Source: Saccoglossus kowalevskii
Taxonomy: Eukaryota > Hemichordata > Enteropneusta > Harrimaniidae
Length of the DNA stretch: 39,660 nucleotides
Assembly: GCF_000003605.2 (NCBI RefSeq)
Contig: NW_003153752.1
Coordinates: forward strand, 125,548 to 165,207
Reading direction: 5' to 3'
Part shown: in pieces, positions 24,941-35,900 of the stretch
How positions within the stretch are numbered: position 1 is the stretch's first letter
How the letters are laid out: every line of letters starts with the position of its first letter
Notes under the pieces: model-generated
Told to the model about the DNA's origin: nothing
Seen by the model: the letters and a program-made list of their open reading frames with translations, nothing else
Database searches by the model: none
Translations under genes and position numbers: made by a program

Positions 24941-27420
24941 CAGAAAAAAATGTTCCTAGATAGCGCAGACACGACTAATATTGAATGGCGACGCAGATAC
25001 GTACATGTAAAGTGTGTTCAACTTTATATGAACTATTTTGAACGTCCTTGTTAAGTACTCATGTATGTGTCTGCTGATGACTAAGGGGGAAGTGCGTTGA
25101 CCGAACAACACAACAAAATTACGATGTCAGATAGGTAAATAGAGGATTTCTCATAATTGAACCTACCAGATCAGATTATTAAACGAGTGCAGTAATTTTC
25201 ATTTATTCTACCCCTGCCTGGTGTTCGTGGGTTGTAAAATAATTCCTTGACTGAAAGCTGAATAACACTTGTAGTCAAAAGATGATACCTGACTAATAGC
25301 ACATGTGTGAAATACATCATGTTATTAAGAAAAGTCGAATTAACAAACCTAACCAAAACCTAAACCACAATTAGATTGCTGAAAGTTTACTAGTTACCCT
25401 TACTAATTGGCTGTAAATAAAAGGTCACTAACCTTTGCGAGGTTTAGTTTCATAATGGAATTACTCATAGGATCATTTGTATTCATCAATGGTTATACTG
25501 GGGAACTGGGTCACATTCTTTCATTGCCACGCCATATTTGCCAAATGTTAACATAAGAGTTGATTATCCCTTATCCTGCAGGTCGTTCACATTGCTCTTC
25601 TATATACAGCTTAGCAGTCCGGTTCCACATAAGGTATGCACAATGAATACTACTTTTTTTTACGTTCTAGTGGCTAAAACTGACATGGTGTAACCTTATA
25701 TTATATATGCCTTTGGAAGGGTTTGAAAAACTGGACTTTATAAAAAATGAATATGTTGTAATCCACACGAATGTCTTTCTGCGAGATGCTGTACTGTTAG
25801 GGACACAAAACAATATTTCTGTAAATTGGGATAACGCGTTTATGTAGAAAAAATGACCCTTAACAACGCAAACACGATTAATATTGAATGGCGACGCATA
25901 TACGTGCACAAACACGATACCTGCGTACATGTACAGTGTGTTGCACTTTATATGAACTACTTTAAACGTCCTTGTTAAGTACTCATGTATGTGTCTGCTG
26001 ATGACTAAGGGGGAAGTGCGTTGACCGAACAACACAACAAAATTACGATGTCAGATAGGTAAATAGAGGATTTCTCATAATTGAACCTACCAGATCAGAT
26101 TATTAAACGAGTGCAGTAATTTTCATTTATTCTACCCCTGCCTGGTGTTCGTGGGTTGTGAAATAATTGCTTGACTGAAAGCTGAATAACACTTGCAGTC
26201 AAAAGATGATACCTAACTAATAACACAGGTGTGAAATACAGCATGTTAGTAAGGAAAGTCGAATTAACAAACCTAACCAATACCTAAACCACAATTAGAT
26301 TGCTGAAAGTTTACTAATTACCCTGGGTCACATTATTTCATTGAAGCGCCATATTTGCCAAATATTAACATAAGAGTTGATTATCCCTTATCCTGCAGGT
26401 CGTTCACATTGCTCTTCTATATACAGCTTAGCGGTTCCGAATAAGGTATGCACAATGAATACTGCTTTATAGATTGTTTTACGTTCTAGTGGCTAAAACC
26501 GACAGGGTGTAAATGCACTTTATGTTATATGCCTTTGGAAGGGTGTGAAAAACTGGACTTTACCAAAAAAATGAATATGTTGTAATCCACACGAATGTCT
26601 TTCTTTGAGATGCTGTACAGGACACAAAACAGTATTCCTGTAAATCGGGATAACGTGCACGAACACGCATACCTGCACGTACACACATACCTGCGAACAT
26701 GTAAAAGTGTGTTGCCCTTTGTATGAACTTTGTATTTGCATGTACGTGTCTGCTGATGACAAACGGGAAATGCGTTGGCCGAACTAATTTACAAAACAGA
26801 TTTCAGATGGGTAAATAAAGGATTTCTCACAATTTACCATATCAGATTAGGTTTATTAAACGTGTATAGTAATTTTCATTTGTTCTACTCTGCCTGGTGT
26901 TTGTAGGTTGTGTTGTGTTTACAAAAAAAGGTAAAGTCAACAGCAATCGACCAAAGTGATCTTACGAAAATAGCGAGGAAAACATAATTCCTATACTGAT
27001 TGGTTTTAAATAGAAGGTCACTAACCTTTACGAGGTTTAGTTTAGCATTAGTGTCTGCCATAATGGAATTACTCATTTGTATTCATCAATGGTTATACTG
27101 AAGGAACTAGGTCACATCCTTTCATTGGCGCGACCTATTTGTCTAATACATGTCGTTGACATTGCTCTACTATATGCAGATAAACAGTCCGGTTCCACAT
27201 AAGGTAACAATACATCAGTATGCTGTAATCCACACAATTATTTAATCATTTGGGATGACAAAACAATTCTATAAAGTGGGATAACGCCTTTATGTTGAAA
27301 ATAAACTCGATTAATATTGAATGGGGACACAGGTACGTGCACGAACATGTACAAAGTGCTGCCCTTTATATGAACTACTCGTAAACGCCTAAGTTGATTA
27401 TGCACGTATGTACCTCTTAC
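24910..27420. repeat. Tandem array of about 0.9-kb units, three plus a partial copy
   Basis: The unit-edge marker GATAACGCGTTTATG and relatives recurs near 24926, 25828, 26648 and 27279. Interior landmarks recur too: a nearly identical stretch at 25060-25240 and 25984-26164 (924 bp apart) with a diverged form at 26740-26910, and the GGTTCCACATAAGGTA block near 25621, 26431 and 27191. Unit 2 lacks about 110 bp present in units 1 and 3 (25400-25508). Unit 3 is shorter and more diverged. On the minus strand each unit carries a TATATA-containing stretch and an ATGAGTAATTCCATTATG start-like sequence (25453 and 27060 regions; lost in unit 2). Its edge overlaps the LINE endonuclease. Confidence 0.85.
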
Positions 27421-27663
27421 ACTATTGTGTTTACAAAATAGTTAGTTTCGGCATATTTATGGTTTCGAGAATGTATTTGTAACATTTTTGCTATTTTTGT
27501 AGTCAATTGACCCTGTGATCGTTTCACAATCCATGAAAAATAACCACTAATCACGGTAGAAACACATTACTACGTGCAGAGAAATTGAGGTTATGAAATG
27601 ACGTCTCATATATATGCTTTTCGAACAAATCAATACTTTTGGTACATATTATTTATTTCACAG

Positions 27664-29032
27664 CGCTATGGCAAAATGCATAAAATGTCTGAACAACACT
27701 CTAGTACATCTGAAAGATGAAATTAACTGCCTAAAAACGGGGATTGGTATCTAGGAGAACAAGACCAACAGACAGAGCTTGGAAGTAATACGCATCATCC
27801 CAGCATCAGGGGAACTTTGCAAGAAAAGATCAACACTTTGGAAAAGATAGATAAGGCCCAGCAGCGAACAATTGTATTACAAGACAGACTACTGGATGAT
27901 GGTAAAATACGCCTGCAGACATTAGAGATGGCAACCTACAATGGGACTTTTATCTGGAAAATTGACAAAGTGGCTAGCAAATGCTACAATGCAAGATCTA
28001 TCTTACGGTCGCCGCAGTTTCATACCAGTCACAATGGTTACAAGATGTGTGTGCTGCTAGAGTTGAATGATGAGAATAATAGACAAAATGCAACAATGTC
28101 CCTATACTTTACACTGATGAAGGGGACATGTGACGCCAATCTTGAATGGCCATTCAAACACAAGGTAAATATTAAGCAATAACCCCGAGTGTACCACCGG
28201 GTATTGCACAGCTCACGACATAGATAAACGAGCTGCAGGCAAGTGTATATACGAGATGAATTGTGACATATTGGGTGGCACACCCAACTTTGACGGGGAT
28301 TATTGCTGTTATATCAGCAATACTTTCCCGCGGTTTTTAGCGATGGAAACAAAATCAAACTGCATGGATCTAGCATTTAACCATGCGAGACTCACCGAGC
28401 AGAACATGACGCAGTTGAAATTAAGTGCGTCAAACATTTTTAACACTATACATAGAACATCTTAAAATCGAGATTAAAGGAATTGGATAAAAAGTGTTTG
28501 AGTTATTGTGACCATAAGAAAAACAATTTACGATGGAGTCAATGACAACAACTACAGACTACCTTCATATACTTTATACGATCGTACGGACAAGGTAAAC
28601 ATTGGACGATTGTTAGACAGAGTTTTACAAGTTTGTGTTTGTAATGACGACAAAAATGCACATCTTTACTCCAATCGCTAATGGTTTAAAAATAAACATG
28701 AACATTAACAGCAGATCAATATTCTTGTTAATCTTTTTGAGATTGAAATAACTTATGTATAGTTAATATAGAGTTTTACTTCAGATGCATAATCTATTTC
28801 GTTACAGGTAACATTTATGCTATTAAATCAGAATGAAGACGATCATATTGCGGACACATTCCAACCTAACCTGACATCCGCCACTTTTCAAAGGCCAGTC
28901 TCAGAGATGAATATTGCTACAGGATGTCCAAGTTTCACTAATCTTATGTTGCAACTAGGAGACGTACGTTATATACAAAATGATGAGATGTTTTTGAAGA
29001 TCATTGTTGATATATCAGATTTGACAGAGTAG
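27664..29032 (+). CDS. TRAF-like protein, C-terminal coiled coil plus MATH/TRAF-C domain (5' partial, possible frameshift)
   Basis: TRAF proteins are receptor-proximal adaptors for TNF-receptor, Toll and NF-kB signalling. The MATH domain here is split over two exons, ending at 28164 (AAACACAAG/GTAAAT) and starting at 28808 (GTTACAG/GTAACA). It begins at NGTFIWKIDKV (about 27940), continues RSPQFHTSHNGYKMC and MSLYFTLMKGTCDANLEWPF, then after the intron VTFMLLNQNEDDH, FQRPVSEMNIATGCPSF and FLKIIVDISDL, with stop at 29030-29032. All hallmark TRAF-C blocks are present. Upstream is a coiled-coil-like stretch (EKINTLEKIDKAQQRTIVLQ). The segment 27669-27758 (HLKDEINCLK) is in a different frame and hits TAG at 27756-27758, so there is a frameshift or an unseen splice. 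No RING or TRAF zinc fingers were found upstream. It could be an intact gene with distant 5' exons or a decayed paralogue. Confidence 0.8.
27817..28164 (+). CDS. TRAF-like exon: coiled coil and N-terminal half of MATH domain
   Basis: 116 codons stay open from 27817 (the same frame is open back to about 27730). The first half is a heptad-like helix rich in Leu, Ile, Lys and Gln; the second half is the MATH start, with IWKIDKV, the SPQFHTSHNGYKMC block and LEWPFKHK. Reading into the intron gives VNIKQ and a stop, which supports the donor at 28165. Confidence 0.83.
28165..28807 (+). other. Intron of the TRAF-like gene
   Basis: 643 nt bounded by GTAAAT and TTACAG in phase 0. It contains the foldback repeat at about 28188-28325 and AT-rich DNA. 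The open frame at 28256-28465 crosses the foldback element and is not regarded as a gene. Confidence 0.75.
28188..28325. mobile_element. Foldback (palindromic) element, copy 1, in the TRAF-like intron
   Basis: Arms with TACCACCGGGTATTGCACA on the left and AATTGTGACATATTGGGTGG on the right are imperfect inverted repeats around GAGCTGCAGGCAAG. The flank ACCCAACTTTGACGGGGATT and the centre GCAGGCAAGTG match the copy at 38455-38592. Confidence 0.75.
28808..29032 (+). CDS. TRAF-like terminal exon: C-terminal half of MATH domain
   Basis: It begins in phase 0 after CTATTTCGTTACAG with VTFMLLNQ, the expected continuation of WPFKHK. It carries PVSEMNIATGCPSF and ends KIIVDISDLTE, the canonical TRAF C-terminus. 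The UAG is at 29030-29032. Confidence 0.87.
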   Translation, partial: VTFMLLNQNEDDHIADTFQPNLTSATFQRPVSEMNIATGCPSFTNLMLQLGDVRYIQNDEMFLKIIVDISDLTE

Positions 29033-29660
29033 GTTAATAAGACAGCTGCGGAGGCTACACATACCTCTAATTATACCTCTTAATATGCTATCTGAGAAGA
29101 CCCACCCAATGTTTATTCCTTGAAAATGTTATGGCCAATACTTTTTAAGAAGAAGTTGAAAGCGTTGACACCAACGACAGACAAACAGTCAGTAATCGAA
29201 ATAAGTATGTTTGACAGCGAGGCCAAAACAGTCCCCAAAACAAAAAAGCTGTCCGACGATATGTGCATTTCGATAATCGCTGTATTATAGTTACATATTT
29301 ATATTGCATGTGTGCCAGAAAACAAATCAGTGTAATATCGTCAGACCCTTTTTGGTAAATATTACATTCCACCAATCTCGCATTTTGGGGGTTATTTGAT
29401 ATCTACCATGGACATCAATTGTGTGTATTGAAAGAGTAACACAATGCTGTTCTAAACATTTTGTATACTTTAATTAGTTAATTTAAAATTGTAACTACAA
29501 TCTCAATCTCAACATTATAGCAGGTTAAATATATTACACATTCACCATTGAGTGGTGCATCTCTTAAAATGTTAAACTGGTGTGATTTTGATTATTTAGC
29601 ACAAGACACAGTTCTACGACTTTTGTAACTTGTATTTTTAACCAAAATACGAGGTTGAAG

Positions 29661-29797
29661 CGGGGGAGTCGTCACCAGCGCATGCGTCAGATGGCCATAG
29701 CGTGTCATTGATTACAAACAAGCATCTACCCATGAGCCTTTGCGGTTTTGGCGTGTGTTGTTATCAGCGCTTGGTGCGCAGGTGATGACACTCCCGT
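29661..29797. repeat. Imperfect inverted repeat (foldback), between TRAF-like and AFMID genes
   Basis: GGGAGTCGTCACCAGCGC (29665-29682) is the near reverse complement of GCGCAGGTGATGACACTCCC (29776-29795). The 90-bp middle is GC-richer than its surroundings. It may be a small MITE; no TSD was established. Confidence 0.6.
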
Positions 29798-29912
29798 TTA
29801 ACTTTTGTCTCATGATTAGTTTGTTATTATTGTTTTTAACGTGATGGGCTGCAGTCCCGTAATGGTGATAAATTTATACTATATATGGTCCGATTAAACA
29901 TGTATTCATTAA

Positions 29913-29942
29913 TTATCTGGAGTTCACCAACTTGAGAAAATC
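29913..29942 (-). CDS. AFMID: AFMID terminal coding exon
   Basis: A 30-nt tail after a strong polypyrimidine tract ending TTTATTTTAG. In phase 0 it reads DFLKLVNSR then TAA at 29913-29915. Animal AFMID proteins end about ten residues after LTQ with a hydrophobic/Lys segment (human ends LTQ plus eight residues), so length and composition fit. A nearer acceptor at 30379-30380 would put a stop immediately after LTQ; I prefer this exon. Confidence 0.72.
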   Translation of the reverse strand, partial: DFLKLVNSR

Positions 29943-32900
29943 CTAAAATAAAGAAAATCAAAATATCGTGAGAGTGAACTAGAAAATTCAAAGCTAGAAT
30001 GTTAATGGTATTTTCTCATTAGATATGCAGGCCAGACTCCCAATGTTTCATAAAATTATTGAATCATGTGATGAGAATTAAAAACATTGACAAAGCTGCT
30101 ACGACCTATATAATATATAGAAATGGTAGTACAGAATTGTAGTTAATAATAATTGTAATTATTCAAAATAACCAGAGGTTTTGAGCAATGTACTCTTCTT
30201 TTATGTTGATTGGGTGTATCACAGACAAAATGGTTATATTGCCAAGGACTATAATTACCCACTACCATTTCCTATGAAATTAATCATGTGCAAGTATAGT
30301 ATATACCAACATTTCAAATATAATTTGATTTTTGATAAAAGCCTTTTATTGCTTCACAGTTTATTTACAACCCCATACAGCATCACTAAAGTGGTAACCA
30401 TGACAACTTAGAACGTCATGACGAAATGCGTATTCTTACCTGTGTCAATGAATAGTTATCATACACCAAATCATGAACTACATTATAGTGGTCCTTGTCT
30501 TCAACTTCTTTAAATTTGATATCAAAACCTACATCTTTCAAAAGCTAAAAGTAAACAACAAGTTAATATACTGTGTTTGCTACAAGAGAAAAGAGAATTC
30601 AATACTATATATATTGTTCATCATACAGTATTGCCAATGTTTTAGCATAGAACAAGTCATTGTTGGTGGATATAATCCCTGTTGGGATTAGCGGAAATGT
30701 TAATCATGCCAAAAATAAAGTAATATGCACTAAACGCATACCGTAGTTAATAATTTAGAGTGAATAAATTAAACAGGATATGCTATTCATGCATTTTTTG
30801 TATCCAAACTGAATTTCATATGTCCAGGCTCATGTACAGTAATACATGAGATATAGTGGTATGGTCAAAAAGCATGATTGCAGGCATCTTTGATCTGACT
30901 GTAAACAAATTGTCATAGACATGTAATCTAAATTGTACAATGTACCAAAGTTGAACAAAAACTGAAAGCATGCATAAGATACCACATTTTCAAAAACCAA
31001 AATGACTGTTAGTCGGCCATCTTTGATCTGATCACGAAACGAATTGTTATAGACATGCATCTTGACATGTATAATGTATGTACCAAATCTGAACAAAAAC
31101 AGACAAAGCATGCATAAGATACCACATTTTCAAAAAACCTAATGGCTGCCAGTCGGTCATCTTGGATTGAAACCACTGCATGTGCACATGTCCCCGATAA
31201 ATTACTAGACACATGCGAAGGAATGAACAGATTTGGTCCACAGGGTTCTGAGACACGACTCGGGATGGACGGACAGAAACAGAATTATAAGTCCCTGTTT
31301 CAAACTCTAAAATATATTTTGTAAGTAAATTGGTTACTAAATTACTTATTAATTATTGGTTCTATAATTTTACTTTTTTCACTGTCATGTTCATAATGAA
31401 ACTATAATTAGTTAATCTCAAAAATGTTGTTATTGAATAGTTTAGTTAATATTTATTTGTCAGCATATGTCAATTAGCTATTGACAAAATATAAATAAAA
31501 CTGTGTTGATCAACATTAACTGGTCTGCAATAAGCAATTCTGCTTTAGAACTATAATGAACCTGGTATAGTTGATAACGGTTTTATTTGAAATTCTGAAC
31601 CACCATCCTTATGCATAGCATAACTTGAAAAGGATCAGATTTATTGGAGTTGCCTCAGATTCACAAAGTGATTACTTGATCAAATTACCAGCAAATATAG
31701 ACAAAGCTTCAAAAATACCTCCTATGAATGGGAGCATGGATGCATTAAAAAGTTATCTACAAACACCAACCTTTGCATACTCTCTTGACTGAGTTCTGAA
31801 CGACGGAGAGTCATGTTCACCAACACTAACAATAACTTTGCAGTGTTTTGAGTGCAGACAAGCTTCCTTTATATGACACAATGGACTCAACCGTATGGCC
31901 TCTGCTCTGTAGTGAATAGAATACATACATTAGACTCGCACACTATACATAACGATTGACACATGTTGAACACTATTATTCACATTCAGTATTTCATGTG
32001 AAAGTCAGTTGATGATTGAAAATTTCTTCTTGCTCTATGTGAAGAAAATGTGCTAGTCACAAAAACAAACTAGACCTACATTCATTTAACCCACTAAATG
32101 CTACAGATCTTCCCACAAGTTTTGCAAAATTTGAAATGAACTTTTATTTTGCAAAATATGAAATGCACTTTTATTGTGCAAAATATGAAATGCACTTTTA
32201 TTTTGCAAAAAGTGACAAAAATGTTTGAGATGAGATGAGCTGTACAAAGCAGCAGAATATCAAATATCAACCGAATTTACAATTTCAACTTAAAATAATG
32301 CCATATTCTAATTGTAAAATATATTTATTCTTAGTGTGATAAACCATAGACCTTAGAAAGAGCTAACATAGTAAAATAGATGCAATTTGCACAAAACCAC
32401 TTGTGTATGTTATATATATGAATCTATATTTGTACGCAAATTAGTAAATCTTCATATGTTAATGTATATTCCTGAAATTGTAGAATTGACTAATTTGCAT
32501 ATGTATGATACATGTTGAAGTAATAAATGAATTCTCAGAATAATGGGTTACATAATCTGGCATTATTATTATTAGCTAAATAAAGATATATAACCTGTAA
32601 ACAGTTATTAGGCTTTATTAGTTAAGTGCATTAATTGTCAGAAGGTGATAACTATGACAAAAGTTGGCCAAGAATGGGGATCCACCCCCACAACATCAAA
32701 CACAACAGGTAGAGTGTCTAAGCACAGCTCTTGCAGATTCCGATAGAGGCTCTCAACAATGTCACACAATATTCATTGAATTATTTATGAGCAAATAATG
32801 AAAAGTACAATAGATCTACTGTATTTATGCAAATTAACCTGGATGAAAACATATCTAGATGACATTTTTTATTCTTAAAATTTATAAATGCAGAACTTAC

Positions 32901-35900
32901 TCATCCAAATTCAGTGGTTCATTAACATAAGTCTTCACTATTGGCTGCAGATCAAAAACACCACTAACTAAAAGCAAACCTGTATAATGGTCATAATTAA
33001 ATATGTGTTTTTACTGCTAAAATATAGACTATTCAATTCACTTTTGCACGTTTGATCATCTGAGCATTATTCGTCACAAAAGATGATTTTGATTTTGTCC
33101 CAAAGATATTTTCACAGTGAATGGAAATAGGCAAATTTAAGCCAAATACACATAGAATGAGTATTCATTATCAGTCATGAATGCCCTGGTACAAATTCAT
33201 GTCCATCTTCAGTGATGAAACTAAATATAAATTCATTATAAATTTAATATATAATTATTATAAATATAACACGATTTCCAATCACTAACCTTTAATGATA
33301 TTTTGAAGAAGATCATATTGAGTCCAATCTACAGTGAGCAGCATTGCAGCCAGTTGACCACCAGCAGAGTGACCACATACATAAATACCCCTATAACAAA
33401 CACGAAAAAACATATTTAATTTATTGCTACTTTACCCAATCTACTGACAAAGTAATGAAACACAGCCAACTTGGGCTGAGACTGAATGAAAATATTTACA
33501 AGGTAGAAAACATGAAGTAGGTTTCAAACTACATCTTACCAACCACATATTTCCTGCTTAATTGCAGTTCAAATTGTCTGGAAACAAGTCATTATCAGTG
33601 TCACCTTTTGTATTGGCTAAATTGAGATTTGAAGAGTGTCTGGAAAATGGGTAAAGGCACTTGGAAGTCAACATATGTACATCAGCAACTTATGAAGAGT
33701 GTGTGTGAACATAATACCATGTTTGAATGAAATAATCCAGGTAAGCCTTGAGAAATGATTAATAAAATATTGAATTTTTTGTGATTTGAGTATTTTGGAT
33801 GAGAATGTAAAGTTGAGAATGTAAAAATATATAGCCTTCGTAATTTTGTGAAAAATTAATAAAAAAAAAATGCCTGCTTGTTGGCCATTTCAAATCAAAT
33901 TGTAATTTAAATGATGCAATTCTTGGGGGCAGACATCTAGGTATGGCATCAATCATGGTGAAACCAAAGGCCAAAAAGAAAGCTGTACTTTGGAACAGTG
34001 TAACAAGATTACCCCCTATACAACTGTATGTGTGATTAACATATATAGATTTGGTTGTTCAGGATTACTCCAAATGTTGAGTTTGTGCTGTTTTCTCGAC
34101 TTTAGCCATTTTCACCGGCTCTTTGACCGGTGTTCCACAGCAGCTCGCAAGAGCCCATAGAAATATGTGGTACAGTGGTTCGCTTCTTGGCAACATAGAA
34201 CGTTCTGTGACGTAGCCCCGCCCCTGAGAGTCTGGATCCAATCAGCTTAGGTATGCCTGAAATAGGGTCGATGATATGTTGGTTTGATGGACAACATTAG
34301 CCACCAGTGGATCAGGCAAAGGTCAACAGAAAAGAAACATATATGACATGCATATGCATTAAATAACAAAACAAAAAATTGTGCGTGTCAGTTATGTGTA
34401 ATATGTCATTACCAGGTTCAAATAAAATCAGCCTGTCATGCCTGAGAAACAGTCTCTGGAATATTGACAGTTTGTGATTCAATTATTTTGAGTGAAAAAA
34501 GTTACAAGTCGTTCAAAAGTGAATAAAATGGAAAACAAATTGTCACTTGTATACTACGGTATATTACTGTACATCTATATCTTAATTAATCAGTCCAAGC
34601 ATGCCTGAGCCAAAACCCATAAAATTCAAGGTGAAGTTCCAATGATAGTTCTGTTTTCAATATTATTACATACAAGAATAGCATCTGCACAATATTTACA
34701 ACAATAACATTTACTGTAAATATATGTATATCATCACTCATAGATCAATTACACTATGTACAAATATTGGATACACACAAAAGCAGGCAAGCAATACAGA
34801 GGAAGCTAGCTAATGAATTACCTAGTGTCTGGGAATTTATTTGCTATAAACATAACAGAATGTTTTACTTCTTCAACCATCTGTGATACAGATCCTGATA
34901 AAAAAGTTTATTAAACAATATTAAATAATATTTATACAGTTAAGTCTCCATATGTAATATTTAAACTAGGTCTGCCACACAACTGAGAAACAACTTATTT
35001 GTTTCCATATCACAGGAAAAGTTTTCATATTCTGTGTACAAAACATTGATGGTGTAAAAAAAGGGATGTCCAAAAAATCTAATAATGTAAATCAACAGAA
35101 TAACTTGCAACTGTGAATATATGTAATTATATATAAAGTCATTTATGTTTTGTTTTGGTTTTAAGAAATGATTTTAATATTTCTTGACCTTTTTACCTTC
35201 TGGAGCTATAGTATAGCCTACAGCAACTGTAATGATACCATTTTTAATCAAGGATCGTGCAGGAAAAGCTCCATGTATTTTACTGTAATATGAGAAAATA
35301 AAAATTATATGTTGTGACATGAGTCCTCGTTGTTTAATAGTCAACACTGAAATGAGTCAGCCATTTTGAATCAGAACTTGAAACAAGTGCATGGTAATCA
35401 GTGTGATATAATGTACAAGGCATGTCAGAGACATTGCTCTCAAACACCAATTGTTACTACAAAATTTCTGTCACTTTTTATAAAATTTATTATAATTACA
35501 GGCAAGGCAAAAATGTTATTTCTTCATCCATCATGGATATATGTGGTATATGACTAAGCTTTTATTTTTTTCACCATACAAAAAGTAGTTTACTGAGTGA
35601 TTTGAAAATTGTCACCACCACCACATGTAGTACCTATATATGTCATATCAAAGCAATCAGAAGTCGAAATTTCACCAAAAATTACAAAAATATTCACCAA
35701 AATTAGAAAATTAAAGATATCATTACAAAATGAACAAATCTGAGAGAGTGCACATCTAGTACATGTACCAATAGATGTAATATCAAAGCAATCGGAATTG
35801 TGTTTTTTTGAAAAGTCGAAAATATCACTTTTTACCACAAATTACAAAAATATTCACTAATATTAGAGAATTGAAGATATCATCACGAAATGAACAAATC

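Larger units (their letters stand above)
21280..24960 (-). mobile_element. Degenerate Tx1/L1-like non-LTR retrotransposon, ORF2 remnant
   Basis: Read on the minus strand, the fragments occur in the correct order for an L1-superfamily ORF2: APE endonuclease end (GGDFNC, SRIDTFY, SDHFPV), RT palm (DQEKAF, RQRCPLSGQLYTL, YADD), then a long C-terminal domain ending near 21344. The wording of the RT and C-terminal blocks (LGIVSLDQEKAFDG; LLGPPRRKLSVLHKLLVFI) resembles the Tx1 clade. It is cut at the 5' side within the endonuclease, is broken by frameshifts and stops, and has a MITE inserted at 23034-23399. The exact 3' end is unclear, about 21200-21344. It is not expected to be mobile. Confidence 0.85.

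Noticed and set aside
25667..26035. 122-residue minus-strand open frame
   Set aside because: It lies inside the 0.9-kb array and includes the LINE-derived edge; it is not kept open in the other units.
25171..26280. Paired 61-residue minus-strand frames (25171-25356 and 26095-26280) that look like a conserved protein
   Set aside because: They are the same position of two recent tandem units; similarity reflects DNA duplication, and the third unit lacks it.
30379..30410. Alternative AFMID terminal exon close to 30440
   Set aside because: Joining there gives an immediate stop after LTQ; the acceptor at 29943 gives a tail matching the family's length.
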